DNA of 64,000 bases from Gracilariopsis chorda. Lineage: Eukaryota > Rhodophyta > Florideophyceae > Gracilariales > Gracilariaceae. Below the pieces are notes generated by a model. It ran no database searches, had not been told where the DNA came from, and saw only the letters and a program-made list of their open reading frames with translations. Of this stretch, positions 1 to 9,889 are shown one piece after another; within the stretch, counting starts at the first letter, position 1; each line of letters opens with the position of its first letter. The stretch covers positions 434,001 through 498,000 of the forward strand of contig NBIV01000022.1 of the NCBI GenBank assembly GCA_003194525.1, written 5' to 3'. The position numbers and the translations under genes are program-made.

Positions 1-546
1 GATGAGCCCGATGGTTTGGCGCTCTACTGGCTCAATTTAAGGAACGATGCTCGTCGCTTCTCGACAAGGCAAAACGGTGGGGGGTCGGTCATGGTTTGGG
101 GTGCTATATCTCTTTACGGTGTTTCCAAATTGATGTTCATTGATGGCAAGCAGAATGCAGAGAAGTATTGCAGGACTTTAAAGGATGGCTTACTGCCCTT
201 TGTGGTAGAGTGTTTTGGAGAATACCATTCGTATATTTTTCAGCAGGATAATGCTTCTATGCATACCACAAACTTGACCTGTTGTTGGCTGTCAGATAAT
301 AGCGTGCGGATGTTACCGTGGCCGGCTAAGTCCCCAGATCTAAATATTATTGAAAATGTCTGGGGAGAGATGGCAAGGAAGGTCTATTGTGGATATAAAC
401 AGTTCGAGAGTACTGATGAACTGAAGGCTACAATGGTCAAAGTCTGGGACGAACTCTCTACTGATTACTTGCTCAAGCTCTACAATAGTCTGAAGCGTCG
501 CCTTTTGGCTGTTATAGATGCCAAAGGAGACGCCACAAATTATTGA
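1..546 (+). CDS. Tc1/mariner-type transposase, 5'-truncated by the window edge
   Basis: The frame is open from base 1 with no start codon, so the N-terminal HTH domains lie outside the window. Visible Tc1 landmarks are DEPDG followed by YWLNLR, GGGSVMVWG, then QQDNASMH with the second catalytic Asp. SPDLNIIENVWGEMAR carries the third acidic residue 34 residues later, a DD34E spacing. The first catalytic Asp should lie just upstream. The protein cuts and joins DNA at TA sites. The visible part has no stop or frameshift, so it may be a fairly young copy; whether it is active cannot be judged without the 5' part and both terminal repeats. Confidence 0.88.
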   Translation, partial: DEPDGLALYWLNLRNDARRFSTRQNGGGSVMVWGAISLYGVSKLMFIDGKQNAEKYCRTLKDGLLPFVVECFGEYHSYIFQQDNASMHTTNLTCCWLSDNSVRMLPWPAKSPDLNIIENVWGEMARKVYCGYKQFESTDELKATMVKVWDELSTDYLLKLYNSLKRRLLAVIDAKGDATNY

Positions 547-701
547 TATTTGTGCGCTACCGGACGATCAGTGAAGTGTAAGCGTTTATATTTCGCGGTC
601 TGAAAAAGGCATCTAGGATTGTTTATTAGACGACGCGCAATTGCTCTCCGTATGGCCACAATTCATGTACGCTTGCTTGAGAGGTTTTAACGCCCTTTCA
701 T

Positions 702-905
702 ATGAGGTGCTTTGTGGCAGGCGGGCGACTACGCTCTACGCACTACGGAACAGGAATGGTTTGTTGCTTTTCTTTTTTCGTGGACTGTAGGGATACCGTT
801 GGCGATGGATGTATCATAGGGGCCCGTTCCGTGGTTACTAATGACGTACCGCCTCACTCCCTTGCCGTAGGCAATTCCGGAAGGGTCATTAAGAAGCTGA
901 CCTAA
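702..905 (+). pseudogene. Hexapeptide-repeat acetyltransferase, C-terminal remnant
   Basis: The last ~36 codons (from about 790) read [28 protein letters not shown] and RVIKKL. This is the closing turn and tail of left-handed beta-helix acyltransferases of the maltose/nodulation O-acetyltransferase group. Everything upstream of the last coil is missing: the N-terminal ~30 residues of the open frame do not resemble the family, and the catalytic His coil is absent. I read it as a gene fragment left after deletion or transposon activity. The parent gene could be bacterial in origin, but one fragment cannot show this. Confidence 0.6.
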
Positions 906-1181
906 ACCTCTTTGGCCCTCCGGGAATAGAGCATTCGAATGAGTGGTATTAGGTCATCGTTGTTAAGGCTTACGCTGTGCACTTCAACAGGACTGGGTGC
1001 AATGCATTCCTAGAATAGGTTTACCCGCTATCTCAAAGGAGACCATCAACCAACGAGCTTAGTTCTTGGAACCGTACGCCCAGCCTATGGTGTTCCACAA
1101 AAAATGTGCGACGTAGCTACCCAAATTATTGAACTCTTTTAGTCTACGCACAATGTATTCGCAAATGGTGTCGGTATCTAC
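906..1181. other. Intergenic sequence between acetyltransferase remnant and SIR
   Basis: No coding frame or RNA gene recognised. It should contain the SIR 3' UTR. Confidence 0.5.
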
Positions 1182-3649
1182 TTAGATATCTGCTCCAACA
1201 TCCTCATCTTCAATACCAGATAGATATGTCGAAATGATCTCATCAGCGACATTGGATGCGGACATGTCCCGAAGAGCGGCAATGTTCTTCAAACGCTCCA
1301 TGATCTCGTCGCTTACGGTCAGACGAGGACGAGGCTTACTACCCTTTCTCCCTGGATTTTTCTTTGTTCTCTTGGCAGTAGGTGCAGAGTCAGATGCTCC
1401 GTCTTCTGATGCCTGAGGTTTGGCCGATTTCTCGGTCACAGCAACTTCCTTCTTGTCCACGCTCTGTGCTGCTGACTTTTCTTCAGCACCATTCACAGCC
1501 AAAACCGTTACTCTGGGGTCTTGCACGACAGTAAATCTGGTCGCTGGCTTCGTGGAAGGCTGTACTTCGAACGCCGGTGATTGAGCAGATGCAACAGTCG
1601 CAGCAGACGGGATAACAACGCCATTAATGTCATCGGTTTGGTTGTTCATGCTTTCCGAATAGGCCAAGATTTCCGGTTTTCCCATACGGTGGCAGAAATC
1701 GCCAAATGTCTCGTTTTCTCTTCTCTTTGCCGTGTACATCGTGAGAATGGGTGAAAGCACTTCTTCAAACATTGAGTCCTTCACTTTGTCCATGTACGAG
1801 AATGCCAATCGAGTCTGGTTCGCAGATCCGCCAAGCCATAATTGGTACGTTCTAGCTGCTGATCCAACGAAGCCTAGTTCAGCCATATATGGGCGTGCGC
1901 ACCCATTGGGGCATCCTGTCATTCGCATGGTGATAGGCATGGTCACATTATGCTTCTCAAACAAATTGTTCATTCTCTCTACAATGGAAGGCATGATACG
2001 CTCTGCTTCAGTGACTGCAAGCCCACACAAGGGCATCGCAGGGCATGCCATTGAGAGGCGATGGTTTGTGTCATATTCAGTTGCAAGCTTGACAGAATGC
2101 TCTTTCAAAATGGCTTCAATGCCGGCCTTCTGATCAGGAGTGATGTTCTTGAGAATGATGTTCTGATTCGGGGTGACAACCAGGTCAAATTCATAGGCAT
2201 CAATAACCCTGCGAAGAGCAGTTCGAAGCTTAAAGTCACCATCGTCCTTAATACGGCCGTTTTCAATAAAGAGTCCCAAGAACAGATTGCCATCACCTTG
2301 TTCGTGCCATCCAAGCCAATCCTCGTACTTCCATGGCTTCAGTTCTCGGTACGGTTCGAAGGGCTCCCCAAAGTAGGTCTCAACAAGAGAACGGAATGCG
2401 TCAATGCCCAATCTGTCCACCAAGTACTTCATTCTAGCATTTGCACGCACGCTGCGGTTGCCATGGTCGCGCTGAGTGGCAACTATGGCTTTCATTGCCT
2501 CCCAAAGCTTATCTGCTGCAACATAGCCAAGATGATCTCCAGTGCGAGCAAAAGTGGTCTCTTTACGATGCGCACGACCCATACCTCCGCCTACAATGAC
2601 ATTGTATCCAACAACACTGCCGGACGCGTCCGGCACACAGATAAGGCCGATATCTTGAGTATACACATCAATTGAGTTATCACCCGGCACAGTGACGCCG
2701 ATCTTGAACTTTCTTGGAAGGTATGTCTCGCCGTAGATTGGCTCTTCATGCGCATTAAACACCATTCCATTGCCGTTATCGTAGCGCATGATCTCGCGCA
2801 CCTTGTCCATGTCGAGATCCTTCTTCCAGAACTCGAGGGTGGCGGCTTTCTCGCCATCCAGCCAAATTTCTGAAAAAGCGCCAGTCTGCGGGGCAAACAA
2901 CTCGCCCAACATTCGTGAGACAAACCTAGCTTGCGAGTAGAGCTTGTTGGTAAACGGAGCCGGTGTGCACATGACATTGCGGGAAAGATCGCCGCAAGCG
3001 CCCACGCAAGATCCACCAGCATTCATGATGGACGAGAAAACGGTCTTGAGATTGGCCTTGAGAACGCCATGAACCTGCCAAGCACATCGGGTGGTAGCTC
3101 GCAAGGTATTGTTTCCATACTTGGTGGCAATGTCGTCCAGCACTTGGTACATGGAGGCTGGGAAGTCGCCTGCAGGCATCTTGAGGCGCAGCATGAACTG
3201 ATACTTCTTCGGCTGTCCAGGAGCGCGGGCATCGCGGTCATCCTGCTGGTATGAACCGTGGAACTTCATGATTTGGATGGCGTTTTCATTGATGAAGATC
3301 TCATCGGTGGCAAGCTGCTCGGGAAGAGGGTAGCGCAACTGCTTGGAGGCGGTCTTGAGGCCTTCTACCTTGGACAGCTTCTTGACGTTTTCCGCTTTGG
3401 GCTTGGCGGCGACAGCCTGTGCCGATTAGGGGGGTCGGGGAGTGTTGAATGGAGGTTGGTCAGCGGCGGAAAGGTATAGGCTGAAGGAAGCAGGACAGAC
3501 ACGGGGCGGAAAAGAATATGACGTACCTTTATGACGCTACCGTGAGAATGCAACGCAGGGCGGTGTTGGTGATGAGTAGCAACGTTGAGGCGCTGACCAT
3601 GAAAGGCCGTGGACGGGGAGAAGGGCAGGAAGGCGGGTTTGGATTGCAT
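1182..3649 (-). CDS. SIR: Ferredoxin-sulfite reductase, plastid, with a long DNA-binding-like C-terminal tail
   Basis: Two exons: 3649-3527 and 3416-1182, with intron 3526-3417 (GTACGT...CACAG, phase 0), giving 785 residues. Exon 1 (41 aa, ATG at 3649) is rich in Ser, His, Pro and basic residues, as in a transit peptide. Exon 2 opens with a linker, then RYPLPEQL and FHGSYQQDDRD, the N-terminal half-domain of plant sulfite reductases. Siroheme/[4Fe-4S] ligands are present as CPAMPLC (C499, C505) and TGCPNGC (C543, C547). The enzyme reduces sulfite to sulfide with six electrons from ferredoxin in the stroma. The reductase part ends near residue 630, the usual family length. A further 155 residues follow: a Ser/Ala/Thr-rich linker, a Lys/Arg-rich stretch (723-738) and an RHH-like segment (739-773). 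SIR is divergent from the aminohydrolase gene. An alternative upstream ATG lies at 3700 in the same frame. Confidence 0.93.
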
Positions 3650-4312
3650 CGCGTAACGAAAAGAGTGAACACAGCGAAGCGCAACAGGCAGGCGCGGCAA
3701 GTGAAGAAGCTGGGCGCTCGGAAAGTGGGGGGAGCGGCGGCAGGAGACGGCAAGCGTTTGGGCGCGGTGGGGCCGAACGGAAACGGGCTGTGGGCCGCGA
3801 CGGGAGTGGCCGGCAGGCGTTCATGATCTGGCCTTGTCACCAACGCGGCGCGAATGAGATCGCGCGCTCTCCCATTCAAAGCACACCCTCCAATGCGGCA
3901 CTTGAGCCAATGACAGCGCCCAACGGCGTCTGTAAGCCGCAGAAGATATTGTTCGGCATTACACATGGAACAGAGCGAGAGCTGTGATACGGCGGCGAGC
4001 CGTTTCTACATACACACAACTGCCTCATCTCCGCGCGCACTTTGTTGTGAGTTGCCCCGGCGCCAAATCTCTGCACATCTCGATCCGAAAGGACCATTCG
4101 CCGGTCCACCACGGCGCATGCGTGCTGATGCACCCCCTGCCTCCCTTGCGCCTTTGTATGCCGTGTAACTTACGCTCACAAGCTACGAGTGCTGGCTTAC
4201 GCCTACGCCTATCGTCCATCGCGCTGCCCATCGCAACCACGCTGCCCGCCTTCTTCGTTCCTTGTGCCAACCCGTCCCATCCCTTCTCCGACAACAACAC
4301 CACCGTCGCACC
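3650..4312. promoter_or_regulatory. Divergent intergenic promoter region, SIR / UGLYAH
   Basis: 663 bp, GC-rich with many CpG, between two divergent start codons. It contains GAGCCAATGACAG (about 3903), a CCAAT-box-like motif. I see no TATA box on either side. Open frames here on both strands are low-complexity by-products of GC richness. Confidence 0.5.
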
Positions 4313-5218
4313 ATGCCTCCGCACAACTCCCGTCCTGCCGTCTTTGCGATCTTGTTCATGCAAGCCACCCTCGCTCTCGCCCAGCCGCCCAGCTGCACTT
4401 CCGCTCAGTGCCAGTCCGAAATCTACTCTGACGCCGCCACACCGCTGTCCCAACCGTTGGCAGGACACACCCGTTCAGTCTTTGTTCCCAATTCCCACGC
4501 CCTCATCGATCCCAATTCACGAGTTTTCGGCGCACCCTTCCCGGGCTGGAAGGGATCCGTCAGTGCCGCCGCCGTCGTCACGCCTGCGTTAGGCGCCCAT
4601 TTTACCATGTACATAGCCAACGCTACGGGCCCCTCCACATTGCCACAACCGGTCTCTTTTGAAGCTTCTGCCCCCAGTCTGGAGCGCCTTATTTTCGTCC
4701 TCACCGGATCGCTCACTGTCAACAACGCATCCGATACTACCACCCTCACCTCTGGATCGTTTGTGTACATCGCCCCACTAGAAGACAATCTGTCCATCTC
4801 CGTTTCCGATGCCGCAGTATTCATACAAATCGACAAGAATCACGCATTGGATGACTACGCACCATCTGTCATTGGATCGGAGAAGCACACCCCAGTCGAG
4901 ATCACTGCGGGCGAACACTTTCAGCTGCGTAGATTACTTGATCCCACCAATCCGTCATACGATTTCAACATTCACATCATGGACTTTGAGCCCGGTCAGT
5001 ATCTCAATGTAAACGAGTTACATTATAATCAGCACGGCCTTCTCATGCTGCGGGGCTTCGGCATATATAGGCTGGCTAATGCGTATTTCCATGTATCCAC
5101 CGGAGATGTGATCTATATGGCTCCTTTCGTTCCACAATGGTACGCGGCATTGGGAACACAACCAACACGATATTTCTTGTATAAGGACACCAATGTTGAC
5201 CCATTGATACATTACTGA
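4313..5218 (+). CDS. UGLYAH: (S)-ureidoglycine aminohydrolase, bicupin, secretory-pathway targeted
   Basis: 301 residues from the ATG at 4313. Residues 1-24 form a signal peptide (hydrophobic FAILFMQATLALA), matching the ER location of the plant enzyme. Two cupin barrels follow. In the second, ELHYNQH supplies E235, H237 and H241, and VPQWYAA supplies Q275. These fall at the same residue numbers I recall for the Mn(II) ligands of the Arabidopsis enzyme. The enzyme releases ammonia from ureidoglycine to give ureidoglycolate in purine/allantoin breakdown. It is intronless. Its 3' end faces the DUF1995-like gene 72 bp away. The segment from about 4922 to the end recurs at 7782-8074. An in-frame upstream triplet would extend the frame by 17 residues, but the signal peptide favours 4313. 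Confidence 0.9.
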   Translation: MPPHNSRPAVFAILFMQATLALAQPPSCTSAQCQSEIYSDAATPLSQPLAGHTRSVFVPNSHALIDPNSRVFGAPFPGWKGSVSAAAVVTPALGAHFTMYIANATGPSTLPQPVSFEASAPSLERLIFVLTGSLTVNNASDTTTLTSGSFVYIAPLEDNLSISVSDAAVFIQIDKNHALDDYAPSVIGSEKHTPVEITAGEHFQLRRLLDPTNPSYDFNIHIMDFEPGQYLNVNELHYNQHGLLMLRGFGIYRLANAYFHVSTGDVIYMAPFVPQWYAALGTQPTRYFLYKDTNVDPLIHY

Positions 5219-6293
5219 TCACTACCATCAGCACTGCATCTTCCAGAGCACAGTTCTGTTGAACAATTGCGCGCTGTCAGTTATGCTTTTCTAACCCAAC
5301 ACATTGGTAATAGCTTGTATCAACTCATCGCCTCCAGGCTGATCTTTAAACTCTTGACATAACTTATAGGATCCGGTATCAAACGTGGACCCATCTTCTT
5401 GCAAGAAGCTGCGTTCCTCTCCTAGATGGCGCCATAGCTGCCACGCGCTGGGAAATCTTCTCATGATTACAAATCTACAATTAGACCCTCCTTCAGTTGC
5501 TTGCAGCGTAAAAGGCGCCAACATAAACGCTGACTCATACCGCATCATTTCAAACGGCAGATATCCGCCGAACCCTAACAGTTTGTACAAGGAGTCATCT
5601 CTCGGGTGATTGTGCACCACGACTTGTGCCCCCCTCGCATGCGCTTCTCGTAAAAATCTGCGAAACTCAAGCACCCCTGATTCTGTCGGCGGATCAATGA
5701 CCAGTACTGAACTAGCATCGCGGTGCTCCTCAGCACCGATCACGTCTACAACCACCCCTTTTAATTCAGAGCGGGCCAGCCACTTTTGCGCACGGAGCGC
5801 GGCTGCTGATCCTGGTACCACAACTTGAACCAATTCCGTGGACTCCGGTAGCACGGGCTGCACAGACTGCACGAGAGCATTGAATACAACCTCGGCAGCG
5901 TCCTCGTCGAACAGGCGTGCGCGGGGGTCTACGGCGGCAAGTAAAACATCGACGCAGACTCGGCGATGGCCCGATATTAGCGCAGTGCGTACAGATTGGC
6001 GAATTTGTGAGGCGGCGCTTTTTGCATTAGATGGGACTCCTTGCGGCACAGTGGAGCACAGGACTGGGAAAGCAAAGGCGTGGCGAGGGCGCTTCTTAGC
6101 GGTGTACATGTTGACGAGTGGGATGTTATGCAAAGCAGAATCAGGAAACTATATGTGATACCACTGTGGTATTGCGAAGAAGAACTGAACGTAAAGACTG
6201 AAGGCACCACAGTAACGCTCAAACGTTGAAGCGAGATCAGACGAAACGCGGAGCACGTCCCATTGCAGCATTCTGCTCACTTGTTTCCCTCTA
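4922..6293. repeat. Segmental duplication, copy 1
   Basis: Covers the second cupin barrel of the aminohydrolase, the whole DUF1995-like gene and about 180 bp of its upstream region. It matches 7782-9092 almost base for base, in the same orientation, with scattered substitutions and a few indels. The RFC3 gene sits between the copies. This copy is the intact one. Confidence 0.93.
5291..6109 (-). CDS. DUF1995-like protein, probably plastid-targeted
   Basis: 272 residues from the ATG at 6109 (the open frame continues to a TTG at 6133). The N-terminus MYTAKKRPRHAFAFPVLC is basic and hydroxylated, like a short transit peptide. The body begins PSNAKSAASQIRQSVRTAL, then a Rossmann-like alternation with VVHNHPRD, and RRFPSAWQLWRHL near the end. 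This resembles the cyanobacterial/plant DUF1995 family (plant LPA3 among its members); the assignment is by pattern only. Biochemical function is unknown and plastid biogenesis is an inference. Transcription converges with the aminohydrolase and diverges from RFC3 (530 bp apart). A decayed second copy lies at 8241-8909. Confidence 0.6.
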   Translation of the reverse strand: MYTAKKRPRHAFAFPVLCSTVPQGVPSNAKSAASQIRQSVRTALISGHRRVCVDVLLAAVDPRARLFDEDAAEVVFNALVQSVQPVLPESTELVQVVVPGSAAALRAQKWLARSELKGVVVDVIGAEEHRDASSVLVIDPPTESGVLEFRRFLREAHARGAQVVVHNHPRDDSLYKLLGFGGYLPFEMMRYESAFMLAPFTLQATEGGSNCRFVIMRRFPSAWQLWRHLGEERSFLQEDGSTFDTGSYKLCQEFKDQPGGDELIQAITNVLG

Positions 6294-6638
6294 GCTTCTA
6301 GATACGTTTACGACGGCAGATTTGCTAGCAATTAACAGTTATTGTACCCTTGTGCTTGTGCAGTTGTGGATCGGCACGGAATTTACCAAATTTATTGCAT
6401 TCGTGTTTGCTGCGAACCACACGTATGCCACAAGTCCTTCAGGATCTGCTACTGCTCCTGTCGTTTTCGCGGGAAATTATCCGTCCATGGATCTTTGTAG
6501 TACAAGACTCGAGAATCGGTACGGTTGGTAGATACTTGAAGCTTGTCAGCGTTTCGTCTGATTACCAACTTGCCACCGACCGCTAGCTCAAGCGATAGCC
6601 TAGCTCGAAGCAACCAAGCCTCTGTTCTTGTTTTCACT
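6110..6638. promoter_or_regulatory. Divergent promoter region, DUF1995-like / RFC3
   Basis: About 530 bp between two divergent ATGs. The first ~180 bp belong to the duplicated block and the rest is unique. No clear TATA box was seen. Confidence 0.4.
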
Positions 6639-7712
6639 ATGTCTACCGAAGGCCTGCTGTGGGTGGATAAGCATCGGCCGTCCACTTTTAGTGAACTCTC
6701 TTACCACTCCGTACTAACCAAGAACCTGCAATCTCTTAGCAACACAGAGGTTCCGCACCTGCTGTTCTACGGTCCTTCCGGCGCTGGAAAACGTACACGG
6801 GTTCATTGCGTTTTGCGCGCATTGTTCGGCCAAGTCGTTGAAAAGAAAAAAGTGGTTCACAGGACTCTAAAGGTGGAAACCAAGCAAATCGAAGTCACCA
6901 CGGTTGCTTCTGCACATCACATTGAAGTCAACCCTTCAGAATCCGGAAACAATGATCGTCTCGTCGTTCAGGAACTAATCAAAGACATGGCTTCATCAGC
7001 GCCCCTGGACATGAAGAAGAGTCTGAAGGTTATCGTACTCCACGATGTGGATCAGATGAGTCAGCTCGCGCAGCAAGCATTGCGGCGCACTATGGAGCGC
7101 TACTCGAAAACATGTCGGGTGATTATGGTCGCAGAGTCCATCACAAAAGTTTTGGAGCCGCTTCGCAGCCGTTGTCTGGGTATTCGCGTTGCGCTTCCTT
7201 CCAAATCTGATATCGGCGTCGTGTTGCAATCCGTTGCCCATAAAGAGGGAATTACATTGCCAGACGCTCTTGTCCAAAGGATCGCTGAAACGTCTGGAAG
7301 AAACTTAAGAAGGGCGTTATTGCAGTTTGAGGCGACTCGCGTATCAGTCGGTGCACTGGAGTTGCCTTCTGATGCTCAGGTGATGCTGGGAGATTGGGAA
7401 TACGTATGCCAGGATTTGGCTGTGATGCTAACTCGATCACAAACAGCGCATCAATTAATCGCTGTGCGAAAGAAGCTGCAAGAACTATTGGCACATGCTG
7501 TGCCTGGCGATGTGATCCTACGGCGATTATTGGAAGAGATTTTGCGTATCGCTGACGACGAAATATGTCCCGAGATCTGCAGAGTCGCTGCGAAGTTTGA
7601 TCGCAACTTGACAAAAGGAACGAAGCCTATATTTCACTTGGAGGCGTTTGCAGCCCGTTTTATGCAGATTTATGCGGCTTTTCTCAAACAACAGGCGGCG
7701 ATGATGGACTAG
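6639..7712 (+). CDS. RFC3: Replication factor C subunit 3 (yeast Rfc5 type)
   Basis: 357 residues from the ATG at 6639 (MSTEGLLWVDKHRP). Boxes in order: LWVDKHRPSTF, the Walker A loop GPSGAGKRT (45-53), the subunit-specific HIEVNPSESGNNDR, a Walker B-like segment IVLHDVDQMS lacking the usual acidic pair, ALRRTMERYS, and RSRC near residue 176. The weak Walker B with a kept P-loop and the EVNPS box mark this as the human RFC3/yeast Rfc5 subunit. It is part of the pentameric clamp loader that opens PCNA at primer-template junctions in the nucleus. It has no introns, its length is typical, and it looks intact. It lies between the two copies of a segmental duplication and has not itself been copied. 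Confidence 0.95.
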   Translation: MSTEGLLWVDKHRPSTFSELSYHSVLTKNLQSLSNTEVPHLLFYGPSGAGKRTRVHCVLRALFGQVVEKKKVVHRTLKVETKQIEVTTVASAHHIEVNPSESGNNDRLVVQELIKDMASSAPLDMKKSLKVIVLHDVDQMSQLAQQALRRTMERYSKTCRVIMVAESITKVLEPLRSRCLGIRVALPSKSDIGVVLQSVAHKEGITLPDALVQRIAETSGRNLRRALLQFEATRVSVGALELPSDAQVMLGDWEYVCQDLAVMLTRSQTAHQLIAVRKKLQELLAHAVPGDVILRRLLEEILRIADDEICPEICRVAAKFDRNLTKGTKPIFHLEAFAARFMQIYAAFLKQQAAMMD

Positions 7713-7781
7713 TCAAGAAGTGGCGTGTCTTGTCATTAACAGGACTGGTAAAAGAACGTCACGCTAAGGTAATGATGAAGC

Positions 7782-8074
7782 TGCGTAGATTACTTGATCC
7801 CACGAATCCGTCGTACGATTTCAACATTCACATCATGGACTTTGAGCCCGGTCAGTATCTCAATGTAAACGAGTTCCATCACATTCAGCACGGCCTTCTC
7901 ATGCTGCGGGGCTTCGGCATATATAGGCTGGCTGATGCGTACTTCCATGTATCCACCGGAGATGTGATCTATATGGCTCCTTTCGTTCCGCAATGGTACG
8001 CGGCAGTGAGAAAACAAACAACACGATATTTCTTGTATAAGGACACCAATGTTGACCCATTGATACATTACTGA
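7782..8074 (+). pseudogene. UGLYAH 3' fragment (second cupin barrel only)
   Basis: Encodes only the C-terminal ~97 residues. The signal peptide and first cupin barrel are missing. The metal-ligand pattern E-F-H-H-I-Q-H and the Gln of VPQWYAA remain, and the stop is at the same place as in the intact gene. An in-frame ATG at 7775 would give a single-barrel protein, but a half bicupin without its signal peptide is unlikely to work. I treat it as a duplication fragment; the lack of internal stops suggests it is recent. Confidence 0.85.
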
Positions 8075-8240
8075 TCACTACCATCAGCACTGCATCTTCC
8101 AGAGCATAGCTTATATCAACTCATCGCCTCCAGGCAGACCTTTAAACTCTTGACACACTTACAAGATCCGGTATCAAACGTGGACCCATCTTCTGGCAAG
8201 AAGCTGCGTTCCTCTCCTATTGTAGATAGCGCCATAGCTG

Positions 8241-8909
8241 CTACGCGCTGGGAAATCTTCTCATGACGACAAATCTACAATTAAAACCTCCTTCAGTTGC
8301 TTGCAGCGTAAAAGGCGCCAACATAAACGCTGACTCATACCGCATCATTTCAAACGGCAGATATCCGCCGAACCCTAACAGTTTGTACAAGGAGTCATCT
8401 CTGGGATGATTGTGCACCACGACTTGTGCCCCCCTCGCATGCGCTTCTCGTAAAAATCTGCGAAACTCAAGCACCCCTGATTCTGTCGGCGGATCAATGA
8501 CCAGTACTGAACGAGCATCGCGGTGCTCCTCAGCACCGATCACGTCTACAACCACCCCTTTTAATTCAGAGCGGGCCAGCCACTTTTGCGCACGGAGCGC
8601 GGCTGCTGATCCTGGTACCACAACTTGAACCAATTCCGTGGACTCTGGTAGCACGGGCTGCACAGACTCCACGAGAGCATTGAATACAACCTCGGCAGCG
8701 TCCTCGTCGAACAGGCGTGCGCGGGGGTCTACGGCGGCGAGTAAGACATCGACGCAGACTCGGCGATGGCCCGATATTAGCGCAGTGCGTACAGATTGGC
8801 GAATTTGTGAGGCGGCGCTTTTTGCATTAGATGGGACTCCTTGCGGCACAGTGGAGCACAAGACTGGGAAAGCAAAAGCGTGGCGAGGGCGCTTCTTAGC
8901 GGTGTACAT
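8241..8909 (-). pseudogene. DUF1995-like gene, second copy, C-terminus lost
   Basis: ATG at 8909. It is nearly identical to the intact copy up to MRRFPSA. There an altered 8-base stretch (TATTGTAGATAG in place of TAGATGG) brings a stop and removes the last ~50 residues. A separate deletion near 8105 has removed the original stop region. The upstream ~180 bp is conserved, so transcription may persist. It could yield a truncated protein of about 222 residues, but loss of the conserved PSAWQLWRHL end argues for a pseudogene. Confidence 0.75.
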
Positions 8910-9092
8910 GTTGACGAGTGGGATGTTATGCAAAGCAGAATCAGGAAACTATATGTGATACCGCTGTGGTATTGCGAAGAAGAACTGAACGTAAAGACTG
9001 AAGGCACCACAGTAACGCTCAAACGTTGAAGCGAGATCAGACGAAACGCGGAGCACGTCCCATTGCAGCATTCTGTTCACTTGTTTCCCTTT

Positions 9093-9889
9093 ACCCACGG
9101 GTAGGCTGTCATCCGTGGCTAGTTGCGAAACCCCTCTCCCGTTTGTGATAACTGCGTCGAACACTACACCAGCGCAATGACGCGACATGAGCTTCTGGAT
9201 TGCCACGAAACTCCGAGATAACAAGCAACTGAAAAAAGTGCATGCAGAGTGAATTTGTCTACTCGTGGTATAAACACACGTAATCGACGAAATGATTACG
9301 GCAGTTTTCTTAACCTCTCCTAGTGCTGATCCTAAACGAAAGCCGAAAGCAGACTGTGTGATTAGGTCTGGGTAAACATCGTTTTGCAGTCCTCACAATA
9401 TTTCGTTGGCTGTGTCGTTTCATTTCGTGTCACTTTGAGGGTTAGCATGTTTCTATCATTGCTTACTCTTGAATTTACCGCGATTGTCCGACACCATGAA
9501 ATGCTTATGGCCTTTCTTTGATAATGTAATCGAGGGGACAACCGTCGCCTTTGTAGACCTTAAAAATATTCTTATGCTTCAAACATACTCTTGATGATGC
9601 AATGTAATAGCAGGCAAAGGGTGACTTGGAAAGAATCGAAACCATCCTCACCCGTCTTCTAATAATTAAGTACGTGCCTCCCTAAAGGGTATCAGAAGAG
9701 GTTGAAGCGAGGAATCAGCCTTTTGGAAGCTCTTCTTCAAGCCTATTTAAACATGAAAGAACAAGCATGCCGTCTTCTTTCTGCCTCTCATCATTGCTCA
9801 GCAACTAGTCTTCTTCACATACGAGAACAAGACAAGCTCCAATTGGAAACGAAGTAACTCACGAGCGAAGATTTTAGGACGAATTCGTA
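9093..9889. other. Intergenic region
   Basis: About 800 bp, AT-richer than the flanks, with no credible coding frame. CCTATTTAAAC near 9744 is TATA-like and lies about 145 bp before the next ATG. Confidence 0.4.

Larger units (their letters stand above)
7782..9092. repeat. Segmental duplication, copy 2 (decayed)
   Basis: Second copy of 4922-6293. It starts at GCTGCGTAGATTACTTG within the aminohydrolase coding sequence, just after RFC3, and ends at CACTTGTTTCCCT. It carries a deletion of about 50 bp near 8105 and an 8-base disruption near 8218. Confidence 0.92.

Noticed and set aside
2061-2675. 204-codon plus-strand open frame
   Set aside because: Antisense to the conserved sulfite reductase exon with no family features; a shadow frame.
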